From contig NZ_UGHR01000001.1 in the NCBI RefSeq assembly GCF_900451195.1, positions 1,550,001-1,614,000 on the forward strand: a stretch of DNA of 64,000 nucleotides, in the 5' to 3' direction. The translations under genes and the position numbers were made by a program. The notes beneath the pieces are model-generated. The model made no database searches. It saw nothing but the letters and a program-made list of their open reading frames with translations, and was not told the origin of the DNA. Shown here one piece after another: positions 17,884 to 27,698 of this stretch. Source of the stretch: Iodobacter fluviatilis. Its GTDB lineage: Bacteria > Pseudomonadota > Gammaproteobacteria > Burkholderiales > Chitinibacteraceae. The first letter of the stretch is position 1, and every line of letters starts with the position of its first letter.

Positions 17884-18391
17884 GACAATCTCGATTTGGC
17901 TCTGTTTAATCCACAAAATGGCTCAAACTAACGATCTGCGTCAGATAGTGAGAGTTGTAGTAGAGGTGTTTATCTTAACTTGTTGATTTTATGGTGTATT
18001 AATGAATCATTGTACAGCTGGTTTAGTCGAGTTCATTGCTGTTATTGGCGGTGATTACGCTTATTTTGGTGTTTTGTGCACAAAGTTATCCACAGTGTAT
18101 TGACAAATAAAAAACCATTTCAGATCACGGGCTTAGCTTATGTTTTTGTATGTTTGCAGTCTGCTGTTAAAATGCAGCGCTTATTGTTTTGGCCGCTAGG
18201 CTTTAATGATCGTTTTGTAAGCTTATATAAGGTCTATTTAGTAGATTTGGGCCTTTTTTTATTTGCCAACCGAGGTTGCTCATTTTGATACCGGCTGAGG
18301 AAAATGTTTGCACTTGAGTGCGGCGCTTCCCCCGGCCCGTGATTACCGTTAAAGTGACGCGCTTCTAATCGCTTCTCAGGATTAAACTATT
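17884..18391. other. Intergenic region between xseA and exbB
   Basis: About 500 bp without a convincing gene; the short frame at 18076-18288 has no ribosome site and no recognisable product. It contains a 12-bp palindrome next to a DnaA box (separate entry) and presumably the exbB promoter and the xseA promoter, neither of which I can pin down. Confidence 0.5.
18073..18094 (+). promoter_or_regulatory. 12-bp palindrome adjoining a consensus DnaA box
   Basis: TTTGTGCACAAA (18073-18084) is a perfect palindrome; one base later comes TTATCCACA (18086-18094), the consensus DnaA box. Together they look like a composite regulatory site upstream of the exbB-adk run. Confidence 0.4.
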
Positions 18392-19000
18392 ATGCTTGCT
18401 ATTATTGAAGCGGCCGGCTGGCCGATCTGGCTGATTATTGCCGCTTCTATTGCTACCGTCACCATCATCATTGAGCGCATGTTAACACTGCGCCAAAGTC
18501 AGATTTTACCAAAAGGCTTGTTGGCGAGTGTTGTACAAGAGTATCGCAGCCGCGGTGTGAGTGCAGAAATGCTGGCCAAGCTCTCAAGCTCCAGCCCGTT
18601 AGGACGGGTGTTGTCTGCCGGTCTTAAAAATGTGCGCAGCTCGCGTGAAATTATGAAAGAGTCCATTGAAGAAGTGGGTAGCTCGGTTTCACACGAACTG
18701 GAGCGTTATTTGCCTATGCTGGGGACTTTGGCTGCTGTAACGCCCTTGCTGGGACTCTTCGGTACGGTGATCGGCATGATCGAAATCTTTGGCTCGCAAG
18801 CGCCTACAGGAGCTGCTAATCCTGCTGCTCTGGCGCATGGTATTTCCGTTGCGCTTTACAATACCGCTTTCGGGATTATGGTGGCTGTACCTGCATTGAT
18901 TTTCTACCGCTTCTTCCGCACTAAGGTTGACAGTTACTTGGTTGAAATGGAACAGCAGGCTGTGAAGCTGGTTGAAATTGTGCACGGCGATCGAAACTAA
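18392..19000 (+). CDS. exbB: MotA/TolQ/ExbB family proton-channel protein
   Basis: 202 residues with three predicted membrane helices (about 12-30, 105-128, 150-172), the topology of ExbB/TolQ. The core LPMLGTLAAVTPLLGLFGTVIGMIEIF and GISVALYNTAFGIMVAVP are the conserved pore-lining segments. With the ExbD-like product next to it, it forms a proton-driven motor; such motors power TonB (outer-membrane uptake) or Tol (envelope constriction). The location before lpxK is typical in Neisseriales. No tonB or tolA gene is adjacent, so the ExbB rather than TolQ name is a convention. The gene is separated from exbD by 9 bp. Confidence 0.88.
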   Translation: MLAIIEAAGWPIWLIIAASIATVTIIIERMLTLRQSQILPKGLLASVVQEYRSRGVSAEMLAKLSSSSPLGRVLSAGLKNVRSSREIMKESIEEVGSSVSHELERYLPMLGTLAAVTPLLGLFGTVIGMIEIFGSQAPTGAANPAALAHGISVALYNTAFGIMVAVPALIFYRFFRTKVDSYLVEMEQQAVKLVEIVHGDRN

Positions 19001-19009
19001 GGGCATGCC

Positions 19010-19432
19010 ATGAATTTTCGTAAAGGCCGCAATCGCGAAGAACCAGAAATTAACTTTGTACCGTTGATTGATGTGTTGCTGGTTATCCTGATTTTTTTGA
19101 TGGCCACCACAACGTATTCCAAGTTCGCCGAGCTGAAAATCACTTTACCCACCGCAGATGCTGAAAAAACGGCAGAGAATCAGCCTAAAACGATCAATGT
19201 GGCGATTTCAGCAAATGGCCAGTACAGCGTGAATGGCAATGCGGCAACATTTAGCACGGCCGATGATTTTGCTATGCTCTTGCGCCGTGCCGCTGGAGAA
19301 ACGCAGGATCCCATGATTATCATTAATGCAGATGCGCAAAGTGCGCATCAGAGTGTGGTGAATGTCATGGAAGCTGCGCGATTGGCGGGCTATGGCAAGC
19401 TGACGTTTGCTACTCAGACGAATGCTAAATAA
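19010..19432 (+). CDS. exbD: Biopolymer transport protein ExbD/TolR family
   Basis: 140 residues: a short cytosolic N-terminus (EEPEINFVPLIDVLLVILIF, containing the conserved membrane-helix Asp that carries protons), one transmembrane helix (about residues 18-35) and a periplasmic domain. It pairs with the ExbB-like channel encoded 9 bp upstream. The conserved periplasmic pattern (VNVAISANGQY, PMIIINADAQSAHQSVVNVM) is normal for the family. Cotranscribed with exbB and probably lpxK. Confidence 0.9.
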   Translation: MNFRKGRNREEPEINFVPLIDVLLVILIFLMATTTYSKFAELKITLPTADAEKTAENQPKTINVAISANGQYSVNGNAATFSTADDFAMLLRRAAGETQDPMIIINADAQSAHQSVVNVMEAARLAGYGKLTFATQTNAK

Positions 19433-19459
19433 GGATCGCGTTTTTAAGCTGGGGTGCTT

Positions 19460-20434
19460 ATGTTAATTGACCGGATTTGGTATACATCCCGGCACCCCTT
19501 GTCTTATTTGCTCCGACCATTGGCCTGGATTTTTGCGGGCTTGGGCACGCTTAGGCGTGCTTTGTTTCGTGTGGGATTTAAGCAGAGTATCCGCTTGCCT
19601 GTACCCGTGATTGTCGTTGGCAACATTACGGCTGGCGGCACAGGTAAAACACCGCTTACGCTTTACTTGGCCAAGCAATTGCAATTACTAGGCTATCGCC
19701 CTGGTATCGTGTCGCGCGGTTATGGTGGCAAAGCGCAGCAGCCGCTTTGTGTATCGGGTGACAGTGATCCGCTTATTTGCGGTGACGAGCCTGTTCTGCT
19801 GGCCAGGTCAGGTGTGCCTGTGTTTGTGTTTAGTGATCGCGCAGCAGCAGGTCAGGCTTTGCTGTCGGCCTGTCCTGATGTGGATGTTTTACTGTGTGAT
19901 GATGGCTTGCAGCATTATCGCTTGCAGCGCGATATTGAGCTCTGCGTGGTTGATGGTGAGCGTGGCTTTGGTAATGGCGCTTTAATCCCAGCAGGACCTT
20001 TACGCGAGCCTGCTTCTAGGCTGAAAAAGCTTGATGCAGTGATTGTAAATGGTCAGCATGATTCGATCAGTCATCCTTGTTTGTTTCAAATGTCTTTGCA
20101 GCCTGGCGAGTTTTATTCACCTGTGAATGCGCCGCGGCATGCATGGCAAGGTTTGCGGGTGGCCGCTGTCTGTGGTATTGGTAACCCCTTGCGGTTTTTT
20201 AATACGTTGAGGACCTTAGGCTTGGTTTTTAGCGAGCATGCTTTTGCCGATCACCATGCGTTTGTTGCAGCAGACTTGCCGGATGCGGACATTATTCTGG
20301 TGACTGAAAAAGATGCGGTAAAGCTGGCTGTGCTTGCGGATGTTAGAATATGGGTCTTGCCCGTGATTGCGGAGCTGACGCCAGATTTAGCGTGCTGGCT
20401 CGGTGCTGAAATAGCGCGGCTTAAGCATCGATGA
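19460..20434 (+). CDS. lpxK: Tetraacyldisaccharide 4'-kinase (lipid A biosynthesis)
   Basis: About 324 residues from ATG 19460, preferred over a GTG two codons upstream. LpxK phosphorylates the 4' position of the tetraacyldisaccharide lipid A precursor at the inner membrane. An N-terminal membrane-associated helix is followed by the P-loop GNITAGGTGKTPL (about residues 53-65) and the conserved SRGYGG and DDGLQHYRL segments. The C-terminal VTEKDAVKL segment is also typical. It is the third gene of the exbB-exbD-lpxK-Trm112-kdsB-adk run. Confidence 0.95.
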   Translation: MLIDRIWYTSRHPLSYLLRPLAWIFAGLGTLRRALFRVGFKQSIRLPVPVIVVGNITAGGTGKTPLTLYLAKQLQLLGYRPGIVSRGYGGKAQQPLCVSGDSDPLICGDEPVLLARSGVPVFVFSDRAAAGQALLSACPDVDVLLCDDGLQHYRLQRDIELCVVDGERGFGNGALIPAGPLREPASRLKKLDAVIVNGQHDSISHPCLFQMSLQPGEFYSPVNAPRHAWQGLRVAAVCGIGNPLRFFNTLRTLGLVFSEHAFADHHAFVAADLPDADIILVTEKDAVKLAVLADVRIWVLPVIAELTPDLACWLGAEIARLKHR

Positions 20435-20458
20435 TGAATATTAATGAGTGAGAAAATA

Positions 20459-20641
20459 ATGGACGCAAAGTTACTGGAAATTCTTGTTTGCCCGGTTTGC
20501 AAAGGCCCGCTGGCTTATGAGAAAAGCGCTCAGGAGCTGATCTGTAAAGCCGATCGCCTCGCTTTTGCCATTAAAGATGGCATTCCTGTGATGTTGCAGG
20601 CAGAAGCGCGTGAGTTGGAAGCCACGGAAGAAGTTCGGTGA
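20459..20641 (+). CDS. Trm112 family / YcaR-like small zinc-ribbon protein
   Basis: About 60 residues from ATG 20459, chosen because GTGAGA precedes it and the protein then begins [14 protein letters not shown] as in homologues; ATG 20444 would add five residues. CPVC near the N-terminus provides half a zinc-ribbon site; the second pair is incomplete (a single Cys in ELICKADR), as in many bacterial members. The GIPVML motif is conserved. Found beside lpxK and kdsB in many proteobacteria; molecular role unclear. Its stop overlaps the kdsB start (GTGA). Confidence 0.85.
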   Translation: MDAKLLEILVCPVCKGPLAYEKSAQELICKADRLAFAIKDGIPVMLQAEARELEATEEVR

Positions 20642-21408
20642 GTTTTGTAGCCCTTATTCCTGCGCGGCTTAAATCCACCCGCTTGCCTGATAAGCCTCTG
20701 GCTGATATTGGTGGTAAACCCATGATTGTGCGGGTGATTGAGCAGGCGCTTAAATCCTCTGCACGGCTGGTGTGTGTGGCTACTGATGATGAGCAGATCA
20801 AGGCCGCTGTTGAAGCCGCTGGTTATACCGCTATTTTAACGCGCAGCGATCACCCCAGCGGGACGGATCGCCTCGCTGAAGCGATTGAGCATTTGGGCTT
20901 GGCCGATGATGCGGTCGTTGTGAATGTGCAGGGCGATGAACCACTGATCGATCCATTACTGATCGATGCGGTTGCCGCTAAATTAATTGCAGATCGCAGC
21001 CTTGCGATGTCTACGGCCTGCCATGCAATAAGCGACAGAGCCGATTTTTTAAATTCAAATGTTGTGAAAGTTGTATTAGATGCAAAACAGCGTGCGATGT
21101 ATTTCAGCCGTGCCGCCATCCCTTGGCCGCGTGATGCATTTATGCATGATCAGGCTGTTTTGCCCGCTGAACTTACACCATTACGCCATATCGGTATTTA
21201 TGGCTATCGGGCAGAGTTTCTACGTACTTACCAAAAACTGTCGCCATCTTGCATCGAATCTATCGAAGCGCTGGAACAACTGCGTGTGCTGTGGCATGGT
21301 TATAGCATTGGTGTGCACATTTCGGCTGATGCCCCGCTTGCGGGTGTCGATACTCCCGAAGATCTGGCGCGTGTACGTGATGCTTTTGCCCGTTTATCTA
21401 AAATCTAA
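20638..21408 (+). CDS. kdsB: 3-deoxy-manno-octulosonate cytidylyltransferase (CMP-KDO synthetase)
   Basis: A 256-residue enzyme that activates KDO with CTP to CMP-KDO for the inner core of lipopolysaccharide. It starts with a GTG that overlaps the Trm112 stop, indicating translational coupling. Signature: [28 protein letters not shown] at the N-terminus (nucleotide-binding loop with R and K), [12 protein letters not shown] for metal and CTP binding, and [12 protein letters not shown]. Length is typical (245-260). Confidence 0.96.
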   Translation: MSFVALIPARLKSTRLPDKPLADIGGKPMIVRVIEQALKSSARLVCVATDDEQIKAAVEAAGYTAILTRSDHPSGTDRLAEAIEHLGLADDAVVVNVQGDEPLIDPLLIDAVAAKLIADRSLAMSTACHAISDRADFLNSNVVKVVLDAKQRAMYFSRAAIPWPRDAFMHDQAVLPAELTPLRHIGIYGYRAEFLRTYQKLSPSCIESIEALEQLRVLWHGYSIGVHISADAPLAGVDTPEDLARVRDAFARLSKI

Positions 21409-21425
21409 AAAACATTAACCACTAG

Positions 21426-22091
<666 letters not shown>

Positions 22092-22103
22092 TTCAGTATA
22101 AGC

Positions 22104-22164
22104 CTGCCGCCTTATGCTTTAAGGCGGGCAAAAAAAAGCCGCGAAAAAATTCGCGGCTTTTTTT
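22104..22164. terminator. Double hairpin, bidirectional rho-independent terminator after adk
   Basis: An imperfect hairpin (TGCCGCCTT/AAGGCGGGCA, about 22104-22130) is followed by a 15-bp stem (22131-22145 with 22150-22164) having a four-base loop and A7/T7 flanks. It ends adk on one side and the EAL-HDOD gene on the other. Confidence 0.92.
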
Positions 22165-22177
22165 ACGTCTGGAAAAA

Positions 22178-23398
22178 TTACACGCCTAAATCTTCAACCC
22201 ATTTCAGTGCTTGCACATGCGAGCGGTTTAGCATGTCTGGCGTGAGCTGGAGTTGCTCGCACAAGAAAGGAACTTCTGTCATGTTCGGGTCTTCACAGGC
22301 CTCGGCAAGTGCCAGAAATGGCCCGTAAATCCCTGTTCTGGTCATGAGCGCATCGGTGACATTTTCCGGCAGAATCAATGTTTCAAGGATTCTTTCCATC
22401 GGCATATCAAGCAGTACATCGAGCAGAGAGAATACACCAACAATAAATAAATTATCTCGGTCCTGCCCGTCAAGTAAATGAGCACCAAGCAATTCAACTA
22501 AGCGGCCACGTGTAATTGCGGTTTTAAGCAGTGCAGGGGGCGAGCCATTATCTGCACCTGCTGTAACTAACAGCAGGGTCAGCCAGCGATACAGCTTTTG
22601 ATAGCCCAAAATAGTCACTGCATGGCGGAAAGACTGAATCTCACACGACAGGCCAAATCCGACTGAATTAATATAGCGCAGCAATTTAAACGACAAAGCC
22701 ACATCGCGTTTAAGCGCGTTTTCAATGTCTTTTAATTCTGCATTATTGCGCAGCATATTTAATAAATTAAGGATATTGGCATAACTTGGGTTAATGACTT
22801 TGGCAGCAAGTGTTTCAGGGTGAGCAAAGTAATAACCTTGGAAGCATTCAAAGCCTAATTCCATGCATTGCTTGAATTCTTCTTTTGTTTCTACTTTTTC
22901 AGCAACTTGCAGTGCTTTTGAGCAGCGCAATTCTTTAGACAGCGCTGGCACTTGCGACATGCCTAAAAGCTGAATATCCAGTTTGATGTAATCGGCAAAT
23001 TCTAAAAACGGTGCAGTTTGCGGGGTAAGTACAAAATCATCCAGCGCAATTGAAAAACCCAGCTCTTTAAGGTTTTGTAAACGGGCGAGCAATTGCGGAG
23101 TGGCTTCGGTTGTTTCAACAACTTCTAAAATCACGCGTTCAGGATGAAGTAATTCAAGGAAATTACTTTCAAGCATTGATTCAGCAACGTTAATAAAAGC
23201 AAGCTTATTACCAACCAGCCAATCCGTACCCATATTACTGAGTGTGTTGACCAGAACATTGGTGCCAGCCTGCATATCGCTGGAGAAGTTAGCGGTAACC
23301 GCTTCTTGATTAAGCCGAAACAGCAGCTCATAGCCAATAATTTCTTGCTGGCGGTTGAGGATGGGTTGCCTGCCGATAAATGCGTGGTCTTGCGTCAT
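22178..23398 (-). CDS. EAL-HDOD domain protein with degenerate EAL motifs
   Basis: A 406-residue cytosolic protein combining an EAL (c-di-GMP phosphodiesterase) fold (1-200) and an HDOD domain (about 200-390). The EAL signature is altered: IGYELLFR stands where the E-x-L motif lies, and DDFVLTPQ replaces DDFGTGYS; only D-x-I-K-x-D (ADYIKLDIQ) and the E of EKVET survive. Enzyme activity is therefore doubtful; binding or protein-protein signalling is more likely. HDOD is seen in LKRDVALSFKLLRYINSVG. Homologues (CdgJ-type) affect motility and type IV pili in other bacteria. It sits downstream of cheA, 104 bp away, on the same strand, and may be read from the che promoter. Confidence 0.82.
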   Translation of the reverse strand: MTQDHAFIGRQPILNRQQEIIGYELLFRLNQEAVTANFSSDMQAGTNVLVNTLSNMGTDWLVGNKLAFINVAESMLESNFLELLHPERVILEVVETTEATPQLLARLQNLKELGFSIALDDFVLTPQTAPFLEFADYIKLDIQLLGMSQVPALSKELRCSKALQVAEKVETKEEFKQCMELGFECFQGYYFAHPETLAAKVINPSYANILNLLNMLRNNAELKDIENALKRDVALSFKLLRYINSVGFGLSCEIQSFRHAVTILGYQKLYRWLTLLLVTAGADNGSPPALLKTAITRGRLVELLGAHLLDGQDRDNLFIVGVFSLLDVLLDMPMERILETLILPENVTDALMTRTGIYGPFLALAEACEDPNMTEVPFLCEQLQLTPDMLNRSHVQALKWVEDLGV

Positions 23399-23502
23399 AT
23401 TTTTGAAACACCCTGTGCGCGATGCCGGGCTGGCATTCGCATCGGAAAATAATATCAGTTTGCACCCGAGATATGAGCATACCCCGGGTATTTACTTAAA
23501 GA

Positions 23503-25407
23503 TTAAAGCGTTTTTTCAAGGAAACGTGAAGTACGGATTGCTGAATTATCAGCATCTGCAGCACCTAATAAGTCCTCCATATCAAGAACCAGTACAACCG
23601 AGCCATCGCCAGACAGTGTTGCCCCTGCAACGCCTTTAGGGCGGATGTTTTGTAGTGGTTTGATCACCACATCATCCCGGCCGATAAAGCTGTCTACAGC
23701 CAGAATAAACGAGTGTTCTGCTGATTGCATCAGTACCCCAAATTGAGGAAGCTGCACTTCTTCCCAGCCGAGTAGGCTGGCTAAAGAGCGAACGGAGAGG
23801 ATTTCGTCGCGTACAACAATCGTGGCCCGGCCGGATACTTCCTGTATTTGCTCGTGGCGGATAGGAATGATTTCCCGCACCATGGCCAGCGGCACTGCAA
23901 ATGGCTGGCCACATACACGAACCACGAGTACAGGCAAAATAGCCAGCGTAAGCGGTAAGGAAATCGTGAAGCGCGAGCCTTCGCCAACAATAGACTGGAT
24001 GTCGATACGGCCATTTAAACGCTGGATATTGGTTTTAACAACATCCATCCCTACGCCACGGCCAGAGACACTTGAAACCTGGTCTTTGGTTGAAAAGCCG
24101 GGCATAAAGATCAGTTGCAGGCTTTGTTTGTCGTCAAGGCTGTTGGCTGTTTCGACATCAATCAAACCTTTTTCAACGGCTTTCTTGCGAATCACATCAG
24201 GGCGCATTCCACGCCCATCATCGGTGATTGAGATCAGAATATGGTCACCCACCTGAGTGGCGGATAATTCAACAATGGCCTTTGCCGGTTTGCCGCTGGT
24301 TTTGCGATCTTCCATGGTTTCAATGCCATGATCGACTGCGTTACGAACCAAGTGGACCAGAGGATCATTTAGATCCTCCAGCATGGTTTTATCCAGCTCA
24401 GTTTCTTCACCAGAAATAACCAGTTCAACATCTTTGCCAAGCTGACGAGCAAGGTCACGAGCCAAACGCGGGTATTTCTGGAAAAGACGTCCGATCGGCT
24501 GCATGCGGGTTTTCATCACCGCATTTTGCAGATCGCCCACAAGCAGATCCAGCTGGCTGATGGCCTCATCCATTGCTTTGAGGGTATTGCTGTCCATCTT
24601 GCCAGCCATAATATCGGTGCGTAATGTGGTGAGGCGGTTTTTGGTAAGACCAATTTCGCCTGACAAATTAAGCACCTGATCCAGACGCACCGTATCAATA
24701 CGGATGGTGGCTTCTTGCGGTGCCGCCGCAGTTTGTTGTTGTTGCTGCTGTTGCTGTTGTTGGGGAGGAGGCGCCACAGCTGTTTTGGTAACAGGGGCGG
24801 GTTTTAAGCTATTCATTGGATCAGAAACAACTTGTTCCATGGCTGCAGGCTCATGCTGTATGACATTAACAGGCGCAGCAATGACTGCACCAGGGGCTTC
24901 GTTTTTGCCAAGTAAGGCATTATAAAGTGCATCCCAATCCGGCCCCTCACTTGCTAGATGAACTGACGGTGCAGCAGGAGCCGGGGCAGCAACAGCCACT
25001 GTTTCGAGCGGCCGTCCTTCAAGTACGGCATCTAGTGCGGCAATGAGCTCTTCGGGGGCATTATTGGGCAGTGCACCTTTGGCAAGGGCACCAAACATAT
25101 CACGCACCACGCCGGTAGCGGCCATGATGGTGTCCATGATTTCCGGGGTGAGTACAAGCTCTAGGGTACGAAGCTTATCAAACAGGTTTTCAGTACGATG
25201 ACAAAGCCTGACCATTGCATCGACATTTAAAAAACCTGCTCCGCCTTTAATGGTGTGGAACCCTCTGAAAATATCATTCAGCAGGTTTTTATCATTAGGT
25301 CGTTTTTCAAGCTCTACAAGCTTGTTGTCGACTTCAGACAGGAGCTCAGACGCTTCTGTTAAAAAATCTTGCAGCAGATCTTCCATGCCGCCAAAGTCAG
25401 TGCTCAT
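23503..25407 (-). CDS. cheA: Chemotaxis histidine kinase CheA (system 1)
   Basis: About 634 residues from ATG 25407 (GGAG upstream; a GTG/TTG extension is ignored). CheA is the kinase of the chemoreceptor array. P1 contains phospho-His51 in FRGFHTIKGGAGF. A linker of about residues 140-250 replaces a clear P2 and holds ten consecutive glutamines (CAA/CAG mix) after PPP. P3 dimerisation, then P4 with LVHLVRNAVDHGIE (N-box), DDGRGM (G1) and SGRGVGMDVVK (G2), and the P5 CheW-like regulatory domain at the C-terminus. Encoded in the order cheV-cheV-cheY-cheZ-cheA. Part of an enteric-like CheY/CheZ system and probably the flagellar pathway. Confidence 0.95.
   Translation of the reverse strand: MSTDFGGMEDLLQDFLTEASELLSEVDNKLVELEKRPNDKNLLNDIFRGFHTIKGGAGFLNVDAMVRLCHRTENLFDKLRTLELVLTPEIMDTIMAATGVVRDMFGALAKGALPNNAPEELIAALDAVLEGRPLETVAVAAPAPAAPSVHLASEGPDWDALYNALLGKNEAPGAVIAAPVNVIQHEPAAMEQVVSDPMNSLKPAPVTKTAVAPPPQQQQQQQQQQTAAAPQEATIRIDTVRLDQVLNLSGEIGLTKNRLTTLRTDIMAGKMDSNTLKAMDEAISQLDLLVGDLQNAVMKTRMQPIGRLFQKYPRLARDLARQLGKDVELVISGEETELDKTMLEDLNDPLVHLVRNAVDHGIETMEDRKTSGKPAKAIVELSATQVGDHILISITDDGRGMRPDVIRKKAVEKGLIDVETANSLDDKQSLQLIFMPGFSTKDQVSSVSGRGVGMDVVKTNIQRLNGRIDIQSIVGEGSRFTISLPLTLAILPVLVVRVCGQPFAVPLAMVREIIPIRHEQIQEVSGRATIVVRDEILSVRSLASLLGWEEVQLPQFGVLMQSAEHSFILAVDSFIGRDDVVIKPLQNIRPKGVAGATLSGDGSVVLVLDMEDLLGAADADNSAIRTSRFLEKTL
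24733..24762 (-). repeat. Ten-glutamine tract in the CheA linker
   Basis: Ten CAA/CAG codons in a row encode Q10 after PPP in the P1-P3 linker. The codons are mixed, so this is an amino-acid-level homopolymer rather than a pure triplet microsatellite. Confidence 0.9.
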
Positions 25408-25449
25408 CTTCGCTCCCCCAAAGGTTGCGTACATTCATTTTAAAGGTGC

Positions 25450-26244
25450 TTAGAAACCCAGACTTTCTAATAAGTCATCAACTTGGCCCTGATTGGTCAC
25501 AATATCTGTGCGGCCTTCAGGATTAATTACTGGTCCATTCAGGAGCGATGCTTCTTCGTCCGGTCTGAGCCCTTCGACCTTTGCGCCGCCTTGTGGAGAG
25601 AACATCAGCAGGAAGTCCATCAGATGTGCTTCCATTTGCTTGGACATATCCAGTACTTTTTTAATCACTTGCCCGGTCAGGTCTTGGAAGTCCTGAGCCA
25701 TCATGATTTCCAGCATCTTGCTGCTGACCTGATCAGACCCTGTAACCGTTTCGCTTAAGTGTGTGCGGGTTTTTTCAACCAGCGCTTTAAACTCATCAAC
25801 AGAAAGCTGGTTTGCTAAAAGCTTGTCCCACTGGCCGCTTAATGCTTTGGCGTCGTCACTGATTTTGTCCTGAATGGGCTTTGCAGCATCCAGTGCATTG
25901 AGTGTGCGATCAGCCGCTTGCTCGGTTAAGGTGGCGATATAGGAAAGCCGATCACGGGCGTCGGGAATATCATTCGCCGCTTTTTCCAGTGATTTATCCA
26001 AACCCAATTCTTTGAGCGTATCGTGCAATTTTCGAGTTAAATGCCCGATGTGTGAAAACATGGCACGGGCAGGATCATTGAGTTCTTCGGCAGTAAGCGT
26101 TGGCACAGTACTTGCAGCGACAGGGGCGGTAACAGCAACCGGCGCAGGCTCTGTGGGTTCACTATCCTGATTGGAATGAACGATACTATCGAAAAGTGCT
26201 TCTAGGTCAGCGGAATCTCCGCTATTTAGTGCATGATCGTTCAC
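25450..26244 (-). CDS. cheZ: CheY-P phosphatase CheZ
   Basis: 264 residues from a GTG start (26244) with GGAGG upstream. CheZ speeds dephosphorylation of CheY-P. It has a Pro/Ala-rich N-terminus, a long helical hairpin, the catalytic motif DFQDLTGQVIKK (Asp188 and Gln192 in the DxxxQ pattern) and the C-terminal CheY-binding peptide QVDDLLESLGF, almost the same as the E. coli ending. It lies between cheY and cheA and pairs with the adjacent CheY. Confidence 0.95.
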   Translation of the reverse strand: MNDHALNSGDSADLEALFDSIVHSNQDSEPTEPAPVAVTAPVAASTVPTLTAEELNDPARAMFSHIGHLTRKLHDTLKELGLDKSLEKAANDIPDARDRLSYIATLTEQAADRTLNALDAAKPIQDKISDDAKALSGQWDKLLANQLSVDEFKALVEKTRTHLSETVTGSDQVSSKMLEIMMAQDFQDLTGQVIKKVLDMSKQMEAHLMDFLLMFSPQGGAKVEGLRPDEEASLLNGPVINPEGRTDIVTNQGQVDDLLESLGF

Positions 26245-26277
26245 AGTCGCCTCCGGTGCGTCTGTCAGGTTCTTGTT

Positions 26278-26667
26278 CTACTTGCTCATATTGGCGAAAA
26301 CTTTCTTCAGTTTTTCATCCAATGTAGCCGCTGTGAATGGTTTTACGATGTATCCGTTGGCGCCTGCCGTAGCCGCTTCAATGATGTTTTCTTTTTTCGC
26401 TTCTGCGGTCACCATCATCACAGGCAAGTGTTTGAGCTGTGCGTCTGCACGAATAGCGCGCAAAAGCTCAATGCCTGTCATATTCGGCATATTCCAGTCT
26501 GTAACCACAAATTCAAAAGAACCGTTCTTGAGCTTATGCAAAGCAACTTGGCCGTCTTCGGCTTCGTCTACATTTGAAAAGCCCAGCTCTTTCAAAAGGT
26601 TACGTACAATACGGCGCATTGTGGAGAAATCATCCACCACTAAAATACGCAGGTTACTATCTGCCAT
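26278..26667 (-). CDS. cheY: Chemotaxis response regulator CheY (system 1)
   Basis: A 129-residue stand-alone receiver. The acidic pocket is VVDDFS, the phosphorylation site Asp57 in [12 protein letters not shown], and the conserved Thr and Lys appear in MVTAEA and YIVKPF. The sequence follows the enteric CheY pattern ([19 protein letters not shown]), suggesting it is the one that binds the flagellar switch. GGAG lies upstream of the ATG. The cheZ gene follows 33 bp downstream. Confidence 0.95.
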   Translation of the reverse strand: MADSNLRILVVDDFSTMRRIVRNLLKELGFSNVDEAEDGQVALHKLKNGSFEFVVTDWNMPNMTGIELLRAIRADAQLKHLPVMMVTAEAKKENIIEAATAGANGYIVKPFTAATLDEKLKKVFANMSK

Positions 26668-26726
26668 GTGTTACTCCATGTCGTTTACATAAGGTGTGTA
26701 AACGGCTTGTTTTTATTAATCTGAAA

Positions 26727-27665
26727 CTAACCAACCAATAAGGGGGTGATGGTGTCGGCTAGAATGACCGGGTCGAATTTTGCCACATATGCATCTACAC
26801 CAACACTGCTACCCATTGCTCTGTTTGCATTTGAAGATAACGACGAATGCATAACAATGGGAATACCCTGGAATCGGTTATCGGATTTAATGTGCTTGGT
26901 CAGAACATATCCGTCCATTTCAGGCATTTCGGCATCGACTAAAATCATTTTTAATTTTTCACGAAGACGCTCGCCGTCATGTGTGGCGCGATTTGCCAAA
27001 TTTTGTAATTTATCCCAAGCTTCCCGACCATTATTAGCCTGATGATATTTCACGCCAATTTTATCAAGTACGCTGATGATTTCCTTGCGGGCCACCATAG
27101 AATCATCCACAAAAAACATAAATGTTTCAGGATTAATGGATGCACGCTGCAGATCAGGGATAATTGGCTCGCCAATGACACTGGCTAATATTTGCTCTAC
27201 ATCTAAGATTGAAACAAGTTTGCCATCGGGTAATTCAGTTAAAGCGGTAATCAGCTGTTGATTGCCGGCCAACATAGTTTCCGGTGCCCGCACTTTATCC
27301 CAGTCCACACGGATAATTCTATCCACTTCGTGAACCAGAAAAGCTTGAGTGTGTTTGGAAAACTCGGTCACAATCATTGTGCTTGTGGCATCAGCCGCAG
27401 GCGTTTCTTGAGTGGCTACAAATTTTGCCAGTGCAATGACCGGGATAATATTACCACGCAAAGAAAGCACCCCTTCAACGCCTAAAGGCATATTGGGCGT
27501 TTTGGTAATTTTTGGCGTTTGCGATACTTCGCGTACTTTAAATACATTAATGCCAAATATTTCGCGCGTGCCTAAAGTAAACAGCAGGATTTCCATTTTA
27601 TTGGAGCCCGCCAGTTTCGTTCTGGCATCGATGCTTTCAAGCAAGTTTGTTTGATTACTGGACAT
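26727..27665 (-). CDS. cheV: Chemotaxis coupling protein CheV (paralogue A)
   Basis: 312 residues: an N-terminal CheW-like coupling domain (about 20-165, with GVEGVLSLRGNIIPVI) and a C-terminal receiver (about 180-305) with phospho-Asp in LVDAEMPEMDGY and the Lys in YVAKFDP. CheV couples receptors to CheA and can be phosphorylated to adjust the array or act as a phosphate sink. GGGAGG precedes the ATG. It lies next to a second cheV on the same strand. Confidence 0.95.
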   Translation of the reverse strand: MSSNQTNLLESIDARTKLAGSNKMEILLFTLGTREIFGINVFKVREVSQTPKITKTPNMPLGVEGVLSLRGNIIPVIALAKFVATQETPAADATSTMIVTEFSKHTQAFLVHEVDRIIRVDWDKVRAPETMLAGNQQLITALTELPDGKLVSILDVEQILASVIGEPIIPDLQRASINPETFMFFVDDSMVARKEIISVLDKIGVKYHQANNGREAWDKLQNLANRATHDGERLREKLKMILVDAEMPEMDGYVLTKHIKSDNRFQGIPIVMHSSLSSNANRAMGSSVGVDAYVAKFDPVILADTITPLLVG

Positions 27666-27698
27666 GAAGGGCCTCCCTTATATTGCGTTTTAATCTGC

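Noticed and set aside
24704..24925. Plus-strand frame with a run of cysteines
   Set aside because: Antisense of the CheA1 poly-glutamine codons; an artefact.
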